From positions 1 to 64,000 of the forward strand of contig AQOF01000005.1 of the NCBI GenBank assembly GCA_000565345.1: DNA of 64,000 nucleotides, in the 5' to 3' direction. Of this stretch, positions 62,181 to 64,000 are shown piece by piece. The stretch is from Salinivibrio costicola subsp. costicola ATCC 33508 = LMG 11651. Lineage in GTDB: Bacteria > Pseudomonadota > Gammaproteobacteria > Enterobacterales > Vibrionaceae. Both the position numbers and the translations under genes were made by a program. Under the pieces are notes generated by a model. It ran no database searches. It was not told the DNA's origin and worked only from the letters and a program-made list of their open reading frames with translations. Within the stretch, counting starts at the first letter, position 1. Each line of letters opens with the position of its first letter.

Positions 62181-62423
62181 ATGAAAACACACAACCAAGC
62201 ACTGACTCTTAGCGCACTGATGATGATAGTTGGCCTAGCGGGCCCGGCAATGGCGAATGACGAGCCGATGCAGCCTGCAGACGGCCAGCCAGCGGTGACT
62301 TGCCCTGAAGGTGGCACGGATTGCGACACCCAGCCAATACCAGAAGACGACAACAGCGCCTGGCCACCGGAAGAAGAAACCTGGCCCGCCGATGACAACA
62401 GCGAAGACCCCGCCATGCAGTAA
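62181..62423 (+). CDS. small secreted acidic protein, unknown function
   Basis: This 80-residue protein has a strong ribosome site (AAGGAG, 8 bases upstream) and a clear signal peptide (MKTHNQALTLSALMMIVGLA, cleavage after AMA). The mature part of about 55 residues is very acidic, rich in Asp, Glu, Pro and Trp, and has two cysteines seven positions apart (CPEGGTDC) that could form a disulfide. DDNS occurs twice around WPPEEETWP. I do not recognise the family. It stands alone between argF and the tRNA gene, with no clear terminator. Longer in-frame starts from 62115 lack the signal-peptide logic. Confidence 0.75.
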   Translation: MKTHNQALTLSALMMIVGLAGPAMANDEPMQPADGQPAVTCPEGGTDCDTQPIPEDDNSAWPPEEETWPADDNSEDPAMQ

Positions 62424-62538
62424 GTGGTGTCACAGAACTCAGTAAGCAAAGCATGAGTGCCGTCACACTGGCGGCGCTTGTTTTGCCACCACTGCGCTAA
62501 GTGCTCAAAAACCATACTGAATTGACCCCCCTTACAAC

Positions 62539-62567
62539 TAGACACCCTGTTTGCCTTCCCCTATAAT
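62539..62567 (+). promoter_or_regulatory. promoter of tRNA-Ile2
   Basis: TAGACA (62539-62544), a 17-bp spacer and TATAAT (62562-62567) place transcription start a few bases before the tRNA gene at 62580. Confidence 0.75.
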
Positions 62568-62579
62568 CCCAGTCCACTC

Positions 62580-62655
62580 GGCCCCTTAGCTCAGTGGTTA
62601 GAGCAGTCGACTCATAATCGATTGGTCCCCAGTTCAAGTCTGGGAGGGGCCACCA
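62580..62655 (+). tRNA. ileX: tRNA-Ile2 (CAU anticodon, lysidine-modified)
   Basis: A 76-base cloverleaf with encoded CCA: acceptor GGCCCCT pairs with AGGGGCC, D-arm GCTC-AGTGGTTA-GAGC, anticodon loop CTCATAA and T-loop TTCAAGT. The CAT anticodon could suggest methionine, but the acceptor and D-arm follow E. coli ileX, so the C is expected to become lysidine (TilS) and the tRNA to read AUA as isoleucine. Confidence 0.93.
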
Positions 62656-62663
62656 GATTCTAG

Positions 62664-62699
62664 AAGGTTAGTAAGCGTAGTGTTTACTAACCTTTTTTT
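62664..62699 (+). terminator. terminator after tRNA-Ile2
   Basis: An 11-bp stem (AAGGTTAGTAA with TTACTAACCTT, loop of 9) ends in T7, nine bases past the CCA end. Confidence 0.9.
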
Positions 62700-62700
62700 G

Positions 62701-62736
62701 TACCTGACGATTTTGGGTCAGGTAATGGGTCAGGTA
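62701..62736. repeat. inverted and direct repeats next to tRNA-Ile2
   Basis: TACCTGAC (62701-62708) is inverted as GTCAGGTA at 62717-62724, which is repeated directly at 62729-62736. This kind of short repeat beside a tRNA 3' end may belong to an integration site. From here to 62869 I see no gene. Confidence 0.5.
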
Positions 62737-62869
62737 AGCCCCGATCACGCACTCTTCCCTATCTTCTCCCAATACTAATTCGAATACTACGCTGTTGCCA
62801 AATGTGTCCTTCTGGCGGATAAATCTCTCCCATGGAGCACAAAGATAGATTGAACTCGCAAACCAATCA

Positions 62870-62988
62870 TAAGTGACTTAAATTGCACTTATAGGTGATT
62901 TCGTATACATTTATCGCAAAAGTGAGTTATAGTGAACTTATGTGGTGAGGCGAACTTAAAAGTAACAAAAGTACATTTAAAGGCACTT
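62870..62988. promoter_or_regulatory. hipBA control region with repeated TAAGTG/CACTTA boxes
   Basis: TAAGTG (62870-62875) and CACTTA (62886-62891) form an inverted repeat with a 10-bp spacer. Related boxes follow: AAGTGA (62920), AACTTA (62935 and 62953), AAGTAA (62960), AAGTAC (62968) and CACTTA just before the hipB ATG. TTGCAC (62883-62888) and TATACA (62904-62909) may be promoter elements, spaced 15. HipB proteins repress their own operon at repeated palindromes, so these boxes are the likely operators. Confidence 0.55.
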
Positions 62989-63324
62989 ATGAAAAAAGGT
63001 AAGAGTGTAAAGGCACAACCTATGCCTGATTTGAATACCGAGTTCAGTATGGAAACGCTGGGGAGCGCTATTCGCTCAAAGCGCACCGATAGAGGCTGGC
63101 GTATTGATGATCTCGCTTCAAAAGCCAATTTATCTCGCAGAACAGTCATGAAGATAGAAAAAGGCGATACCAGTGTCACCTTTGCCAATGTACTTGTCCT
63201 CATGGACACCTTAGGGCTGTCATTACGCCTTATCGACCTAAACCTATTTGCTCGTCCACATAGCCAAATAACCTCTCACGCTGAAAACAGCGTGATAAGC
63301 AGTGAGGACGGTTGGTATGAGTAA
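62989..63324 (+). CDS. hipB: HipB-like Xre-family antitoxin
   Basis: The 111-residue protein has an Xre/Cro helix-turn-helix (about 35-90: LGSAIRSKRTDRGW, DDLASKANLSRRTVMKIEKG). As the gene preceding hipA and overlapping it by eight bases, it should neutralise HipA and repress the operon. The start at 62989 has AAAGG upstream; a longer frame from 62932 is less likely because it runs through operator-like repeats. The DNA is visibly more AT-rich than the housekeeping genes, suggesting acquisition by transfer. Confidence 0.85.
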   Translation: MKKGKSVKAQPMPDLNTEFSMETLGSAIRSKRTDRGWRIDDLASKANLSRRTVMKIEKGDTSVTFANVLVLMDTLGLSLRLIDLNLFARPHSQITSHAENSVISSEDGWYE

Positions 63325-64000
63325 GTTACAACAGCTAGACGTGTTTATCGGTACGAATACCAAAATTGGCCGTTTGATTCTCCCCGTCGGAACAGAAACA
63401 GAGTTCTCATTCATCTATGAAGATGAATGGAAACACACGGGGTTCCCGATTTCACAACACATCCCTTTCGTTGATCAGGCTTCGCCACGCAGTATCGAGA
63501 ACTATCTCAGAAACCTCCTTCCTGAAGGAGAAGCCTTTGAGGAAATGATACAAAACACCACCATCTCCAAAAGCAACACGTTCGGACTAATTCGTAAGCT
63601 TGGTGCGGAAACATCTGGTGCATTATCTTTTCGAGTGCCAGGTTCGGAGCCTCAAGAAACCAGCTTTAGACCTGTACCTAATGAGGAGTTGGTAGACCGA
63701 TTAGAGCGTAACTTAGCGCCATTGGTTTATTGGGATGGCAAGGTTCGCCTTTCGGTTGCAGGTGTGCAAAATAAGTTAAACGTACTTAAGCGCGGCGATG
63801 AATGGGGGTTTGGGGAAGGCAAATTAAGTTCAAACTACATTCTGAAGTTTGAAAGCGGTAAAGCACCGTGTATTGCTGTTAATGAGTTCTTCTGCATGAC
63901 ATTAGCCAAGCTAGCTGGTTTGGACGTCGCTAATGTTGAGTTAACTCGCATTGGGAAGACGAGGACACTGAGCATAGAGCGGTTCGATCGAGCCTATATC
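63317..64000 (+). CDS. hipA: HipA-like serine/threonine kinase toxin (partial)
   Basis: HipA kinases phosphorylate aminoacyl-tRNA synthetases or other targets and cause dormancy unless bound by HipB. The ATG at 63317 lies within the end of hipB. The visible 228 residues hold the N-terminal domain with YLRNLLPEGE, the P-loop-like SVAGVQNKLNV, the ILKFE strand with the nucleotide-binding Lys, NEFFCMTLAKLAGL and ERFDR. The catalytic Asp motif would lie beyond 64000. Target and activity cannot be judged from this part. Confidence 0.85.
   Translation, partial: MSKLQQLDVFIGTNTKIGRLILPVGTETEFSFIYEDEWKHTGFPISQHIPFVDQASPRSIENYLRNLLPEGEAFEEMIQNTTISKSNTFGLIRKLGAETSGALSFRVPGSEPQETSFRPVPNEELVDRLERNLAPLVYWDGKVRLSVAGVQNKLNVLKRGDEWGFGEGKLSSNYILKFESGKAPCIAVNEFFCMTLAKLAGLDVANVELTRIGKTRTLSIERFDRAYI

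Noticed and set aside
62580..62655. tRNA-Met from the CAT anticodon
   Set aside because: The acceptor, D-arm and anticodon stem follow E. coli ileX (tRNA-Ile2), not metT/metU or the initiator.

Overview
The window is a chromosomal segment of a gammaproteobacterium, most probably a member of the Vibrionaceae. The order uvrA-galU-(luxR/qstR-like)-ssb-csrD/mshH-mreBCD matches the Vibrio cholerae arrangement as I recall it, with a PglL-type oligosaccharyltransferase beside uvrA as in that species. The base composition looks near 50% GC by eye, higher than most Vibrio, so a relative such as Salinivibrio is possible; this is inference, not a database result.

Layout. 1-10.6 kb (mostly minus strand): pglL, uvrA, galU, a DHH phosphoesterase, a QstR-like regulator, ssb (plus strand), an FMN-dependent hydroxy-acid dehydrogenase and a LysR regulator. 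10.7-26.2 kb (plus): csrD, an orphan MshA-like pilin gene, mreBCD, maf, rng, yhdP, a nitrilase-family amidase, tldD, darP (minus) and pmbA. 26.3-30 kb: uppP-folK-folB, plsY, tsaD. 30-34.8 kb: the macromolecular synthesis operon rpsU-yqeY-dnaG-rpoD. 34.9-44.2 kb (minus): mgtE, then yrbG-kdsD-kdsC-lptC-lptA-lptB-rpoN-hpf-ptsN-rapZ-npr. 44.7-49.3 kb (plus): mlaFEDCB-ibaG-murA. 49.4-52.5 kb (minus): degS, degQ, zapG. 52.7-59.1 kb (plus): zapE, rplM-rpsI, petABC, sspAB. 59.2-61.9 kb (minus): pyrBI with a candidate attenuator leader peptide, and argF. 62.2-64 kb: a small secreted acidic protein, tRNA-Ile2 and an accessory hipBA toxin-antitoxin pair cut by the window edge.

Most of the window is core housekeeping: lipid A transport (lpt, kds), outer-membrane lipid asymmetry (mla), cell shape (mre), periplasmic proteolysis (deg), the cytochrome bc1 complex (pet), transcription and replication (rpoD, rpoN, dnaG, ssb) and pyrimidine/arginine synthesis.

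A striking property is that about twenty genes, including indispensable ones (rpoD, murA, lptB, plsY, tsaD), are broken by single-base frameshifts. Nearly all shorten a run of identical bases by one. I read these as sequencing or assembly errors, not biology. Genes are therefore annotated as whole CDS spanning the breaks, with each break position given. No such break was seen after about 48.6 kb.

I found no clearly new large system. The most interesting non-routine items are the MSHA locus reduced to one pilin gene with an altered prepilin cleavage site, a candidate PyrL leader overlapping a terminator, a small cysteine-containing acidic exported protein, and a probable island boundary at tRNA-Ile2 followed by hipBA with an array of TAAGTG/CACTTA boxes.
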